From positions 159,661 to 223,660 of the forward strand of contig JAOSJO010000027.1 of assembly GCA_027494055.1 (NCBI GenBank): a DNA stretch of 64,000 nt, read 5' to 3'. Numbering within the stretch: position 1 is the first letter of the stretch; each line of letters begins with the position of its first letter. Below the pieces are notes generated by a model. That model ran no database searches and was not told the DNA's origin. It saw only the letters and a list, made by a program, of their open reading frames with translations. Both the position numbers and the translations under genes were made by a program. Shown here piece after piece: positions 41,877-53,782 of the stretch. The stretch comes from Anaerolineae bacterium (lineage in GTDB: Bacteria > Chloroflexota > Anaerolineae > Aggregatilineales > JAFGMM01).

Positions 41877-43142
41877 TTACGTCCCCTCCTGCCACTGGTT
41901 CAGGTAGGCGTCCTGCTCCGGGCTGAGGGTGTCGATCTGCACGCCCATCGACTCCAGCTTGAGGCGCGCAATCTCCATGTCGATCTCTTCAGGGATCGTG
42001 TATACGCGCTTCTCCAGCGTCTTGGCGTTGCTGAGCATGAACTCCGCTCCGAGCGCCTGGTTGGCGAAGCTCATATCCATCACGCTGGCGGGGTGGCCCT
42101 CGGCGGCGGCCAGGTTGATGAGCCGGCCCTCGCCGAGCAGGTTGATGACCCGCCCGTCGGGCATGGTGTACTGCTCCACGAAGGGGCGCACCCGGCGCGG
42201 CGGGCCTTCGGCCATCTCCTGCAGCGCGGGGATGTTGATCTCGACGTTGAAGTGGCCGGAGTTGCTCACGACCGCGCCGTTCTTCATGACCTCGAAGTGC
42301 TGGCGGTCGATGACGTTGATGTCGCCGGTGGAGGTCACAAAGATGTCGCCGATGGGCGCGGCTTCCATCATGGGCATGACGCGGAAGCCGTCCATCACCG
42401 CCTCCAGCGCCTTGAGCGGGTTCACCTCGGTGACGATAACGTTCGCGCCCATGCCGCGCGCGCGCATGGCGATGCCCCGGCTGCACCAGCCGTAGCCGCC
42501 CACGACCAGGGCGCGGCCGGCCAGCAGCAGGTTGGTGGCGCGGACGATGCCGTCGATAGTGCTCTGTCCGGTGCCGTAGCGGTTGTCGAACAGGTGCTTG
42601 GTCATGCTGTCGTTGACCGCGAGCACGGGGAACTTGAGCGCGCCTTCCTTCGCCATCGCGCGCAGGCGGATGACGCCGGTGGTGGTTTCCTCCGTCCCGC
42701 CGATCACGTCGCTGATCAGCTCGGTGCGTGACTTGTGCAGCGTGCTCACCAGGTCCGCGCCGTCGTCCATCGTGATGTGCGGCTTGTGGTCGAGCGCGGT
42801 GGTGACGTGGTCGTAGTACGTCGCGTTGTCCTCGCCCTTGATGGCGTACACCGGTATCTCGTAGTGGCTCACCAGCGCGGCGGCGACGTCGTCCTGCGTG
42901 CTCAGCGGGTTGGACGCGCACAGGACCACCTCCGCGCCGCCGGCCTGGAGCGTGATGGCGAGGTTGGCGGTCTCGGTGGTAACGTGCAGGCAGCCGGCGA
43001 GGCGCGTGCCCTGGAGCGGCTTCTCCTGCGCAAAGCGCTTGCGGATCTGGCGCAGCACCGGCATGTCGCGTTCCGCCCATTCAATGCGATAGCGCCCGCC
43101 GGGCGCGAGATTGATGTCCTTGATATCTGAATCGATTGCCAT
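41877..43142 (-). CDS. ahcY: Adenosylhomocysteinase
   Basis: 421 residues, intact frame, ATG 43142 with AAGGACG upstream. N-terminal KDINLAPGGRYRIEWAERDMP and substrate-site segment LHVTTETANLAITL; NAD-binding loop VVGGYGWCSRGIAMRARGMGA; NSGHFNVEI near the active site; C-terminal segment with a shortened tail (EQDAYLNQWQEGT), as in many archaea and Chloroflexi. It hydrolyses S-adenosylhomocysteine to adenosine and homocysteine, using bound NAD+, and so keeps methyltransferases from product inhibition. I saw no SAH riboswitch in the leader. Confidence 0.96.
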   Translation of the reverse strand: MAIDSDIKDINLAPGGRYRIEWAERDMPVLRQIRKRFAQEKPLQGTRLAGCLHVTTETANLAITLQAGGAEVVLCASNPLSTQDDVAAALVSHYEIPVYAIKGEDNATYYDHVTTALDHKPHITMDDGADLVSTLHKSRTELISDVIGGTEETTTGVIRLRAMAKEGALKFPVLAVNDSMTKHLFDNRYGTGQSTIDGIVRATNLLLAGRALVVGGYGWCSRGIAMRARGMGANVIVTEVNPLKALEAVMDGFRVMPMMEAAPIGDIFVTSTGDINVIDRQHFEVMKNGAVVSNSGHFNVEINIPALQEMAEGPPRRVRPFVEQYTMPDGRVINLLGEGRLINLAAAEGHPASVMDMSFANQALGAEFMLSNAKTLEKRVYTIPEEIDMEIARLKLESMGVQIDTLSPEQDAYLNQWQEGT

Positions 43143-43243
43143 TGAGCCGTCCTTAGCCTGAAGGCGTTATGATGAGAGGTCGCGCAGGCGGGCATTTTAC
43201 CACGAATTGCGCCTCCCCTGGTAAAGCCCAAACCGGGCGCGGC

Positions 43244-43879
43244 CTACGCGCTCTCGGAGCCGGAGAGCGCCGTCGCGACGCCCAGCGTGATGTAGATGCC
43301 GCCGGCGAAGTAGCGCTGGCCGCGCAGGAACGCAGTGTTGCCCCTCAGCCAGTGCCGGGCCGTCCCGGCCAGGAGCGCGTAGGCGCTGTCGCTGCACAGG
43401 CCCAGGATCACGAACGTGCAGCCGAGCAGGACGATCTGCCCGGCGACGGCGCCCCTGGCGGGATCGACGAACTGGGGCAGAAACGCGAAGAAGAACAGCG
43501 CCAGCTTGGGGTTCAGCAGGTTGACGACCACGCCCTGGTAGAAGATGCGCGCCTGCTTCTGCGGCGCGGAGACCGCCACGCGCGCCGTCTGGCCGCGCTC
43601 CCTGAACTTCTGGATGCCGAGGTAGATCAGGTACGCCGCGCCCAGGAGCTTCACGACGTTGAAGGCGAGCGCCGAGGACACGAGAATGGCCGAGATGCCG
43701 AGCGCCGCCGCCGCGACGTGGAACAGCGTGCCGACGTGCAGCCCGACGACAGAGACGATGCCGGCGCGCCGCCCCTGGTCGACGCTGCGCGCGATGACGT
43801 AGAGCACGGCAGGGCCGGGCGTCACCAGGAGGGCGAGGGAAGCGACAATGAACGCAGCGTAGCCTGACCAGTCGGGCAT
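43244..43879 (-). CDS. LysE/RhtB-family exporter
   Basis: 211 residues from ATG 43879, GAGGAG seven bases upstream. Six hydrophobic spans, with the family signature LLVTPGPAVLYVIARSVDQGRRAG in the first hairpin and NPKLALFFFAFLPQFV in the middle. Members export amino acids such as homoserine, threonine or lysine. Lies just before ahcY on the same strand; whether it exports a product of methionine metabolism is speculation. Confidence 0.92.
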   Translation of the reverse strand: MPDWSGYAAFIVASLALLVTPGPAVLYVIARSVDQGRRAGIVSVVGLHVGTLFHVAAAALGISAILVSSALAFNVVKLLGAAYLIYLGIQKFRERGQTARVAVSAPQKQARIFYQGVVVNLLNPKLALFFFAFLPQFVDPARGAVAGQIVLLGCTFVILGLCSDSAYALLAGTARHWLRGNTAFLRGQRYFAGGIYITLGVATALSGSESA

Positions 43880-44029
43880 CAACCACTCCTCTCATGCACA
43901 GCGCGTAATGGCGGCGGGGGAATTCTACCACGCCGGTCGCATCGTGGGGAGAATTGACATAATCGCAATCTAACGCGACTCCGATGCTTCTCTGATATGG
44001 CTTTGATGCGGACCACGTAGAGTATGGGC

Positions 44030-44059
44030 GTTGCAGTATGCAACGTTGCAGTGTGCAAC
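44030..44059 (+). promoter_or_regulatory. Tandem palindromic operators before clpB
   Basis: Two abutting 15-base palindromes, GTTGCA-GTA-TGCAAC (44030-44044) and GTTGCA-GTG-TGCAAC (44045-44059), end 33 bases before the clpB ATG. Arms are perfect; only the central base differs. It does not match CIRCE or HAIR. A TTGACA at 43954-43959 may be the -35, though no good -10 follows at 17 bases. Confidence 0.75.
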
Positions 44060-44092
44060 TGCGATGCAGTCTTGTGGGAGAGGTGAGCCGTT

Positions 44093-46720
<2,628 letters not shown>

Positions 46721-46744
46721 TAGGAAGCTTGAAGCTGGATGCTG

Positions 46745-46784
46745 GAAGCTGGCTGCTGATTGTGTGCGCGGCCAGCTTCTTTTG
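46745..46784 (+). terminator. clpB terminator
   Basis: 9-bp stem GAAGCTGGC / GCCAGCTTC with a 17-base loop, followed by TTTTG. Lies 25 bases past the clpB stop. Confidence 0.65.
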
Positions 46785-46835
46785 TTTATGCCCTGGAGTC
46801 AGTTATATTCAGGGGCACACCAAAGGAGAGAGAGA

Positions 46836-47820
46836 ATGCCCCTGCGAGTCCACATGCTCCACCAACCCGACGAGGACGCGCTCTCGGCGCTGCGTGGTGC
46901 GCTCAAGGCCGATGTCCGCCTCTCGTTCGGGCGGGAGGTCGCCGACGACGCCGATTATGACGTGCTCGTCGGCGGGCGGCCCGAACACGTCCACCTGACC
47001 GCCAGCGCAAACCTGCACACCTTTATCGTGCCCTGGGCGGGCATCCCCCCGGAGACGCGCGCACTGCTGCTCGAACACCCCCATCTGGCAGTACACAACC
47101 TGCACTTCCCCGCGATACCGGTCGCTGAGGCCACCGCCGCGCTGCTCCTGGCGGCGGCCCGGCTTGTCGTGCCCGCCGACCGCAGCCTGCGCCGGGGCGA
47201 CTGGACCGTGCCGTACAACGGCGGGCAGGGGGTCTTGCTCTACGGCAAGACGGCCCTCATCCTGGGCTACGGCGCCATCGGGCGGCACGTGGCGCGGATC
47301 TGCCAGGGGGCTGGGGATGCGCGTGATCGCCACGCGGCGGCGCATCACGCAGCCGGCGCGGGAGGGCGACGTCGAGATTCATCCCGCCTGGCGCGCTGCC
47401 GGACCTGCTGCCGCGCGCGCGACGGCCCTGATCGTGTGCCTGCCGCTCACGCCGGAGACGGAGGGCCTCATCGGCGCGCGCGAGCTGGCCCGCCTGCCGG
47501 CCGGCGCAATCCTGGTGAACGTGGGGCGCGGGCCGATTGTGGACGAGGCGGCGCTCTATGCGGCGCTCAAAGACGGGAGGCTCTTCGCCGCCGCGCTGGA
47601 CGTGTGGTACCAGTACCCGCCTGACGAGGCTGCGCGCACGCACACCTACCCGCCCGCATATCCCTTCCACGAGTTGGAGAACGTCGTGATGAGCGCGCAC
47701 CGCACCAACGCGGTCGGCGAGATCGAACCTTTTAGGATGGAAGAACTCGCGCAGGTGCTGGACGCCATCGCAGAGGGGCGCGACGCGCCCAATCGGGTGG
47801 ACGTGTCGGCGGGGTACTGA
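46836..47820 (+). CDS. D-isomer-specific 2-hydroxyacid dehydrogenase
   Basis: About 328 residues from ATG 46836 (AAAGGAGAG upstream), with a break near 47310 inside the cofactor loop. NAD-binding motif ALILGYGAIGRHVA, catalytic Arg in LVNVGRGPIVDE, and catalytic His in VMSAHRTN. The catalytic domain is divergent, so the substrate (for example phosphoglycerate, glyoxylate or hydroxypyruvate) cannot be named. Followed after 7 bases by mobA, so probably one transcript. Confidence 0.88.
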
Positions 47821-47827
47821 CGGCGCT

Positions 47828-48445
47828 GTGGGCGAACTGGGCGATCTGGAAGATGTGACCGTCGCCATTCTCGCGGGCGGCAAGAGCACGCGCATGGGCG
47901 CGGACAAGGCGCTCACCGCGCTGCTGGGCCGTCCCCTGGTTGAGCACGCGGCGGCGCGGCTGCGCGGTCTGGGCCGCGAGACGCTGCTCATCACCAACAC
48001 GCCGGAGGCGCACGCGGGCGCGGGCCTGCCCATGTTCTCTGACGTGATCCCCGGCAAGGGGCCGCTCGGCGGCATCTACACCGCGCTCACGCACGCCGCC
48101 GGAGATTACGTGCTCGTCGTCGCGGTCGATATGCCCTTCCTCAATCGCGACCTGCTGCGCTACATGATCGGGCTTGCCGCCGGGCATGACGCGGTGGTGC
48201 CGCGCATGGGCGGCCTCCCTGAGAGCCTGCACGCCGTCTACGGCAAGGCGTGCCTTGAGCCGATCCGCGCCCGGCTCGCGGCGGGGCGGCTCAGCGTGAA
48301 GGGCTTCTTCGCCGATGTGCGCGTGCGCTACGTGGAGGCGGCGGAGATCGACCGCTTTGACCCGGAGCGGCGCTCGTTCTTCAACGTCAACACGCCGGAC
48401 GACCTGGAGGCCGCCCGGCGTCTGCTGGCGGACGATGCGCTATGA
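47828..48445 (+). CDS. mobA: Molybdenum cofactor guanylyltransferase
   Basis: 205 residues from GTG 47828. N-terminal nucleotide motif ILAGGKSTRMGADKAL (LAGGxSxRMGxDK), DVIPGKGPLGGIYTAL, metal site VVAVDMPFLN, and the end NVNTPDDLEAA. It adds GMP to molybdopterin to make the guanine-dinucleotide cofactor that formate dehydrogenases such as fdhA here require. Intact frame. Confidence 0.93.
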   Translation: MGELGDLEDVTVAILAGGKSTRMGADKALTALLGRPLVEHAAARLRGLGRETLLITNTPEAHAGAGLPMFSDVIPGKGPLGGIYTALTHAAGDYVLVVAVDMPFLNRDLLRYMIGLAAGHDAVVPRMGGLPESLHAVYGKACLEPIRARLAAGRLSVKGFFADVRVRYVEAAEIDRFDPERRSFFNVNTPDDLEAARRLLADDAL

Positions 48446-48451
48446 AGGCCG

Positions 48452-49727
48452 TCAGAAGCCGCCGCCGCCGAGGTCAGGCATCGACATCATGTAGCTGAGG
48501 ATGTTGCAGGCGCAGCACGTGAAGATGACCGCCAGGATCAGGCCGACGACCACAGCGACCACCCCGCCAAAGAAGCCGATCTGGTGTGAGACACCGATGC
48601 CGTGCGCCCACACAATCATCGAGTAGAGAAGCCCGATCCCAAACACCCCCCGAAGACCGGCGAGAGCTGGTTGTAGCGCTCCAGCGCCGCGAGTTCCGCA
48701 GCCGACCAGGTGCTGGAATTCATGTCAATCGAGCCAAGCATGAACGCAGCCAGCAGGAAGTTCACCGTCAGCAGGAACGCGAGCAGAATCACCGTCGGTG
48801 AGAAAGAGATCGAGAACAGGTGGGCGCTCTCGAAGAAGTCCAGGGTGCTGCCGAACAGCCCGGCGGCCTTCTGCATCGCGAACGCGATGGCAAAGAAAGT
48901 GATGACCAGAAACGGCGTGGTCAGGACGGACATGGTGCCGGCGTAGTTCGTCCCGCCCTGGACAAGCCCGCCGATGCCCAGAGGCAGCGCCTCACCCCAG
49001 GCGGTGAGGATGCGCGTCAGGCCCATGAACAGGCCAATGGCGAGGAGGAACGTCGCCACAACGACCGCGATGATCACGTTCAATGTGGTGCGCCCGATGG
49101 TGGCGACATCGCGCTCCGCCTCGTAAGCGCCCTTGCCGTCAAAGATCAGCGCCGAAACCCAGGCGTCGAACAGGGCCAGCAGGTTTCGTTTCCCGCTTTT
49201 CCGCTGCGCCTGCGCCGCCGGGAGGCGGGCGTCTTCCGCGAGCATCTCGGCGAGGCTGGGTTTGCCCTTCTTCTTGCGGGTCGAAAGTGGCGCGGCTGCC
49301 TCTGCGCCCAACGCGGCGAAGAACGAGCCGGGGGCCGCCCCAGCCGACGCCGCAGCGCCCTCCTGCCACGAGGCGGGCGTCTGGACGGCGGGCGGGGGTT
49401 CGGGCGGGTCGTCGTTCAGGAGGTCGGGCGCCGGCTCGCGTGCCGCGGGGGCGCGGGCGGCGGCGCGGCGGGCTTGCCGAGCTTCTGCCGCACCTTCTCC
49501 AGCCCACGCTGCGCGTGCGGGTTTTCGGGGTTGATCGTCAGGACGTTCTCAAGGCAGATTTCCTGTTCCGCCGGGTCATCGACCGCCGCGCTGAGCCAGA
49601 GCCACGCCTGCTCGCTGCGCTCGTCCAGGTCGACGGCTTTGAGCAGCAGGTCGCGCGCCTGTTGCTTCTGCCCGGCTTTGAGCGCCTTGATCCCCTGTCT
49701 GACAAGGGTGTTTGCATCGCCTGTCAT
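48452..49727 (-). CDS. TPR plus Yip1-like membrane protein
   Basis: About 425 residues from ATG 49727 (GGGAGA upstream), with breaks near 49440 and 48640. N-terminal TPR-like repeat (LVRQGIKALKAGQKQQARDLLLKAVDLDE), a Pro/Ala-rich linker, then five or six hydrophobic spans (NVIIAVVVATFLLAIGLFMG; VVAVVVGLILAVIFTCCACN) of the Yip1-like type. Ends MMSMPDLGGGGF. Function unknown; possibly membrane organisation or secretion. Convergent with mobA. Confidence 0.72.
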
Positions 49728-49838
49728 CGAAATCTCCCGCACACAGCGTGCGCATGTCAGGAGAACGCCAGATTCATTATAAGGGAACGCGGCAGGGCTG
49801 CCGTGAAAAGATTGTTAAGATCGACCCAAACCAACCAT

Positions 49839-49866
49839 AGGGCGCAACCGGCAACGGCTGCGCCCT
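49839..49866 (-). terminator. Possible terminator hairpin
   Basis: 8-bp stem AGGGCGCA / TGCGCCCT with a 12-base loop, about 50 bases past the small membrane protein gene; no T run. Confidence 0.35.
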
Positions 49867-49912
49867 GCGGTGTCTGCGAGAGGGGCGCACAAAGGGGGCG
49901 AGCCGGTCAGGC

Positions 49913-50239
49913 TTACCCGCCCGCCGCCCGCTTAAGGATTTCGCGGTACACGAAGTAGACGATCACCGCAATGATCGCCGTGATGACGGCTGCAGCCAGA
50001 CCCCACACCAGCGAGTCACCCAGCGTAAAGGTGTCCACTTCGGGGACGTCGGGGTTCGTCTCCCTGGCGACATTGGCGGCGTCTGCCAACTGCGACTGCA
50101 GCGGGTTGACGATCACGTAGGGTACCAGCCAGGTAACCAGGAAGATGACGATGACCGCGACGATCAGGCCGTAGCGCAGCAATCGCAGACGGCCGGCAAT
50201 ATCGGTCTGGCTTACCCACTGGCTCGGCTGTTCGGACAT
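49913..50239 (-). CDS. Small membrane protein with two spans
   Basis: 108 residues from ATG 50239 with AGGAGG seven bases upstream. Span 1 YGLIVAVIVIFLVTWLVPYVIV, an acidic outer loop (ETNPDVPEVDTF) and span 2 WGLAAAVITAIIAVIVYFVY, then a basic end. No family recognised. The strong ribosome site and clean topology support a real gene. It lies between the TPR-Yip1 gene and the histidine kinase. Confidence 0.75.
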   Translation of the reverse strand: MSEQPSQWVSQTDIAGRLRLLRYGLIVAVIVIFLVTWLVPYVIVNPLQSQLADAANVARETNPDVPEVDTFTLGDSLVWGLAAAVITAIIAVIVYFVYREILKRAAGG

Positions 50240-50471
50240 GATTGACCTCCTGTTGCTTGAGCGCACAAATTGCACCTATCCTCACGGAGAAGTTCGCGCG
50301 CGTGCTCGTGATAGCGCCGGCTACTGACCCTCCTCCGAGGGGCCTTGCGGTTACCTTGTCCGGGCATTAAGGGGGCGCGCGTCCTTACTCATACTACAAC
50401 ATTATATGCAAGTGCACAATGAAGGCAAGCTTGGCAATTGATGGGAGCGGGCCAATTGTGGCGTGATGTGG

Positions 50472-53039
50472 CTATTCTGCGTGCGCCGCCGCGGGCGCGC
50501 CAGGGTCTTCATTCTGGCCGGTGACCGCGCCCCCTGGCCCTGCGCTGGCGGGCAAGGTGAAGCTAAACACGCTGCCCTCGCCCGGCGCGCTTTCGACGGC
50601 CACTTTGCCGCCCAGCTTCTCCACGATGCGCCGCACGATGGACAGCCCAAGCCCATGCCCCTGCGGGCGCACCTGCCCCACGCGCGTGAACGGCACAAAC
50701 AGCTTCTTCTGGTCTTCCGAGCTGATGCCGATGCCGTTGTCGCGCACCCAGAACCGCACCGCCCCGTCCAGGGGCGTCGCGCCGAGTTCGACCCGTGGCG
50801 GCTGCCCGCCGTGCTTGATCGCGTTGCTGATGTAGTTGACCCAGACCTCTTCCAGCCACGGGCCATAGCCCAGCGCAACCGGCCACGTTGCGGAGTCGGG
50901 CATGACGATCTCGGCCTGGTTCTCGGTGACTTGGGGAGCAAGCCGCGCGAGCGCGTCGTCCACGATGGCGGCCATATCGACGGGAGCGGGCGTGATGTCC
51001 AGCTTGCGCACGCCGGCGAGCAGCAGCAGCTCGTCGATGATGTTGTTGGCCTTCAGTGCAGAGTTCGCGATGATGTGAAACCCGTCCTCGATCTCGCTCG
51101 GAGCGAGCGTTCCATAATCTTCGGCGAAGATTTCGGCAAAGCCGAGCAGGTAGCTCAACGGGTTCTTGAGATCGTGGGCGACTGTATGCGCAAAGGCGTC
51201 GAGTTCCTCGTTCTGCGCCCGGAGTTTGGCATTGTGACGTTGCAGCGCCGCTTCGGCCTCCTTGCGCGCGGTCACGTCCTGGCCGACGCACATGATGCCT
51301 TCGGGGACAGGGTAGACGTTCACCTCGAACCAGACGACGCGCCCATCCTCGACAGTGAATGACTCCTCAACCGTTTCGGGCGTGCGCGTCTGCATCACGC
51401 GCTGGCAGGTTTCGAAGAGCGCGGTCTGCTCGATGCCTGGGACGGCGTCGGTCATCGTCTCACCGATCAGTTCCTCCCTGGGGCGTTGGGTGAGGCGCGT
51501 CGCAGCTTCGTTGACGACGATGCAGCGCCAGTCGGCGTCCAGTACGAAGACGCTGTCCGACATGGCCTCCAACAGGAGGCGGTAGCGCGCCTCGCTGGCG
51601 CGCAGGGCTTCTTCGGCCCGCTTGCGCTCGGTGATGTCACGGCTGATGCCGATCAGCCCGATTACCTCGCCCTGGTTGTCGCGCAGCGGCGCTTTGGTGG
51701 TGAGCAGCACCTTCTTCTCGCCGGTTGACTGCGTGATGGTCGGCTCTTCGCGGTTCAACATCGGCTTCCCGGAGCGCATGATTTCCTGCTCGTCGGCGTA
51801 GTACTGCGCGGCCAGTTCGGGCGGGAAGAAATCGGCGTCGGTTTTGCCGATGACCTCATCCATGCTGTGCGCGCCGACGCCGTACAGCACTTCCTGGTTG
51901 GCGAGCATGAAGCGGCTCTCCCGGTCCTTGATGTGGACGCCATCGGGAAGGTGATCCAACACGGCGCGGAGCAGGCTGCGCTCCTCGTTGAAAGCTTCTT
52001 CGATCTGCCGGCGCTCGGTGATGTCGCGGAGCACGACCAGCCGGCCGGCGCAGTGCGCGCCCTGATAGAGCAGGGAGGTGTGCAATTCCAGATGCTGCGG
52101 CCCCATGCCCGTTTCGAGGGTGATTTCGGTGTCTGTCTCGGTCGGCGCGCAGCATTGCTCGAACACGTCGCCGGCGGGCAGCACCTTCGCCGCTGGCCGC
52201 CCGATGGCGTCTGCAGCCGCCTTGCCGAGCAGCGCTGTGGCCGCCGGGTTCATGGCGACGATATGGCACTGCGCGTCGAGCACGATCACCGCATCGTCCA
52301 TCCCTTCGACGACGGCGGCGTGCGCCGTCGGGACGATGTCCGTCAGGTGGTGGGACGGGAAGGTGTGGAATGTGCTCCCGTACACCGCCACGGCGATGAC
52401 CACCAGCGCCAGCGGGATCAGGCCCAGCGCCACGGAGGCAGGCAACGCCACCGCCACGCTGACCATTGCGATGACCGCGCCGCCCAGAAGGCCCAGGTTC
52501 GATTGCCACGGCTGGGACGACGCGGCGCGGGCAGCATGGAGCGTTAGCAGGAGGCCGCCGGCCAGGAGGAGCAGGCCGCAGTACACGAAGTGAACCCAGT
52601 ACAGCGGGCCGCGCGCCACGGCGAGCAGCGGCGCGGGGTCGCTGGCGTCGAAGCTGGTCGCGCTCCAGAACAGGTTATGCTGTTCGTTGGTCCAGACCGC
52701 GATGAGCGTGAGCGCGGGATGCACCGCCAGCAGCGCGAGGTTGCGGCGCGTGAGCCAGGCCTGTCGCCCGGTGTATGCCACGCTGAAGACCAGCCACGCC
52801 GCCGGCGTCGCCGTGACCCCCACGTAAAGCATCTTGATCCAGAAGAGCCGGGCGGCGAAGTCCACGCTCGCGACGCCGAGCGCATAGCACAGCAGCCACG
52901 CGGCCAGCCCAAGCGCAAATACCATGAAAGGCAGCGCGCCGGGCGCAGGTCTTCGCGCACTGGCAAGGCGCGCCAGCACGGCTGCCGCCACTGCACCTGC
53001 GAGCAGCGCGAGCATGGAGAGGATCATATGGGCTTGCAT
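50472..53039 (-). CDS. Sensor histidine kinase with 7TM-type N-terminus and three PAS domains
   Basis: 855 residues, intact frame. Residues 1-220 form seven hydrophobic spans of the histidine-kinase N-terminal 7TM type (WIKMLYVGVTATPAAWLVFS). Three PAS domains follow (about 235-355, 365-485, 490-605); the linkers DITERR, DITERKRAEEAL and ARKEAEAAL are typical. HisKA box with phosphorylated His in FAHTVAHDLKNPLSYLLG, then HATPase boxes N (NYISNAIKHGG), G1 (VRDNGIGIS) and G2 (GHGLGLSIV). No response regulator lies beside it. The promoter suggests a leaderless mRNA. Confidence 0.93.
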   Translation of the reverse strand: MQAHMILSMLALLAGAVAAAVLARLASARRPAPGALPFMVFALGLAAWLLCYALGVASVDFAARLFWIKMLYVGVTATPAAWLVFSVAYTGRQAWLTRRNLALLAVHPALTLIAVWTNEQHNLFWSATSFDASDPAPLLAVARGPLYWVHFVYCGLLLLAGGLLLTLHAARAASSQPWQSNLGLLGGAVIAMVSVAVALPASVALGLIPLALVVIAVAVYGSTFHTFPSHHLTDIVPTAHAAVVEGMDDAVIVLDAQCHIVAMNPAATALLGKAAADAIGRPAAKVLPAGDVFEQCCAPTETDTEITLETGMGPQHLELHTSLLYQGAHCAGRLVVLRDITERRQIEEAFNEERSLLRAVLDHLPDGVHIKDRESRFMLANQEVLYGVGAHSMDEVIGKTDADFFPPELAAQYYADEQEIMRSGKPMLNREEPTITQSTGEKKVLLTTKAPLRDNQGEVIGLIGISRDITERKRAEEALRASEARYRLLLEAMSDSVFVLDADWRCIVVNEAATRLTQRPREELIGETMTDAVPGIEQTALFETCQRVMQTRTPETVEESFTVEDGRVVWFEVNVYPVPEGIMCVGQDVTARKEAEAALQRHNAKLRAQNEELDAFAHTVAHDLKNPLSYLLGFAEIFAEDYGTLAPSEIEDGFHIIANSALKANNIIDELLLLAGVRKLDITPAPVDMAAIVDDALARLAPQVTENQAEIVMPDSATWPVALGYGPWLEEVWVNYISNAIKHGGQPPRVELGATPLDGAVRFWVRDNGIGISSEDQKKLFVPFTRVGQVRPQGHGLGLSIVRRIVEKLGGKVAVESAPGEGSVFSFTLPASAGPGGAVTGQNEDPGAPAAAHAE

Positions 53040-53042
53040 TTA

Positions 53043-53070
53043 CATATATTCTCAGTTTGTGTTTTGTCAA
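53043..53070 (-). promoter_or_regulatory. Histidine kinase promoter, probably leaderless
   Basis: TTGACA (53065-53070), 16-base spacer, TATATG (53043-53048), then only TAA before the ATG at 53039. Transcription would start at or within the start codon; no Shine-Dalgarno site is present. Confidence 0.6.
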
Positions 53071-53132
53071 CTATAACACCCCTGGCGCAAAAAGAGAAGG
53101 GACAATTGTGAAAAATACATGCATGTCCCCCT

Positions 53133-53203
53133 CGACGGAAGTCGCGGGCTAATCCGTATTCCTGTCGGCTCTATTCTGCGATCAGCCGCCGACTCCAGTC
53201 GGC
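53133..53203. repeat. Dispersed palindrome (GACTGAAGTC family), degenerate copy 2
   Basis: CGACGGAAGTCGCGGGCTAAT ... CAGCCGCCGACTCCAGTCGG-like arms, same plan as 21199-21268 with several mismatches. Confidence 0.6.
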
Positions 53204-53298
53204 AGGCTACGAAAAACGCAGAACTGCAAAGCGGCGGGTGGGCAAGGTGAACAAATACGACAACTGCACCTGAAGTGATGCGGGCAGTGTCCAACCAG

Positions 53299-53326
53299 AA
53301 TCCGTGTTCTTCGTGGCTAGATTTTT
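53299..53326. repeat. Dispersed 28-base motif, copy C
   Basis: AATCCGTGTTCTTCGTGGCT with flanks resembles copies A (18956) and B (25453). Its 3' end touches the mgsA -35 box. Confidence 0.3.
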
Positions 53327-53353
53327 GCCTGGGGCGCGCGCCGGCCTTACACT
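53325..53353 (+). promoter_or_regulatory. mgsA promoter
   Basis: TTGCCT (53325-53330), 17-base spacer, TACACT (53348-53353); about 55 bases before the mgsA start. Confidence 0.55.
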
Positions 53354-53407
53354 CAGTGCAGGGACCGCGGACAGCGCGCGCCGACCCCCCGCCAAAGGAG
53401 TTCGAAC

Positions 53408-53782
53408 GTGCCCCAGAAGACGCTCGCCCTCATCGCGCACGATGGCAAGAAAGCGGACATGGTCGCTTTTGTCCTCGCGCACCATGACCTCCTGAAGCAG
53501 TATCATCTTGTCGCGACCGCGACCACCGGGAAGCTGATTGCCGAGAAGTGCGGGCTGCCTGTCGAGCTGATGCTCTCCGGCCCGCACGGCGGCGACGCGC
53601 AGATCGCCGCGCTGGTGGCGACCGGCCAGATCGCGGCGGTGATCTTCTTCGTCGATCCGCTCGGCAAGCACCCGCACGACCCCGACATCCAGGGGTTGCT
53701 GCGCATCTGCAACGTGCACAACGTGCCGCTCGCCACCAACCCCGCCACGGCGGAACTGGTCATCACGCGCGACCCGCTCTAG
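53408..53782 (+). CDS. mgsA: Methylglyoxal synthase
   Basis: 124 residues from GTG 53408, with AAAGGAG eight bases upstream. The family signature is clear: LALIAHDGKKADMV (phosphate site and catalytic region), ATATTGKL, LSGPHGGDAQIAA, and FFVDPLGKHPHDPDI with the catalytic Asp. It converts dihydroxyacetone phosphate to methylglyoxal and phosphate, a glycolysis bypass under phosphate limitation. An IS5-type element begins immediately after its TAG stop, which is part of the CTAG target copy, so the coding sequence is unharmed. Confidence 0.95.
   Translation: MPQKTLALIAHDGKKADMVAFVLAHHDLLKQYHLVATATTGKLIAEKCGLPVELMLSGPHGGDAQIAALVATGQIAAVIFFVDPLGKHPHDPDIQGLLRICNVHNVPLATNPATAELVITRDPL

Noticed and set aside
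43143..43243. SAH riboswitch before ahcY
   Set aside because: I could not find the conserved core in the 100-base leader.
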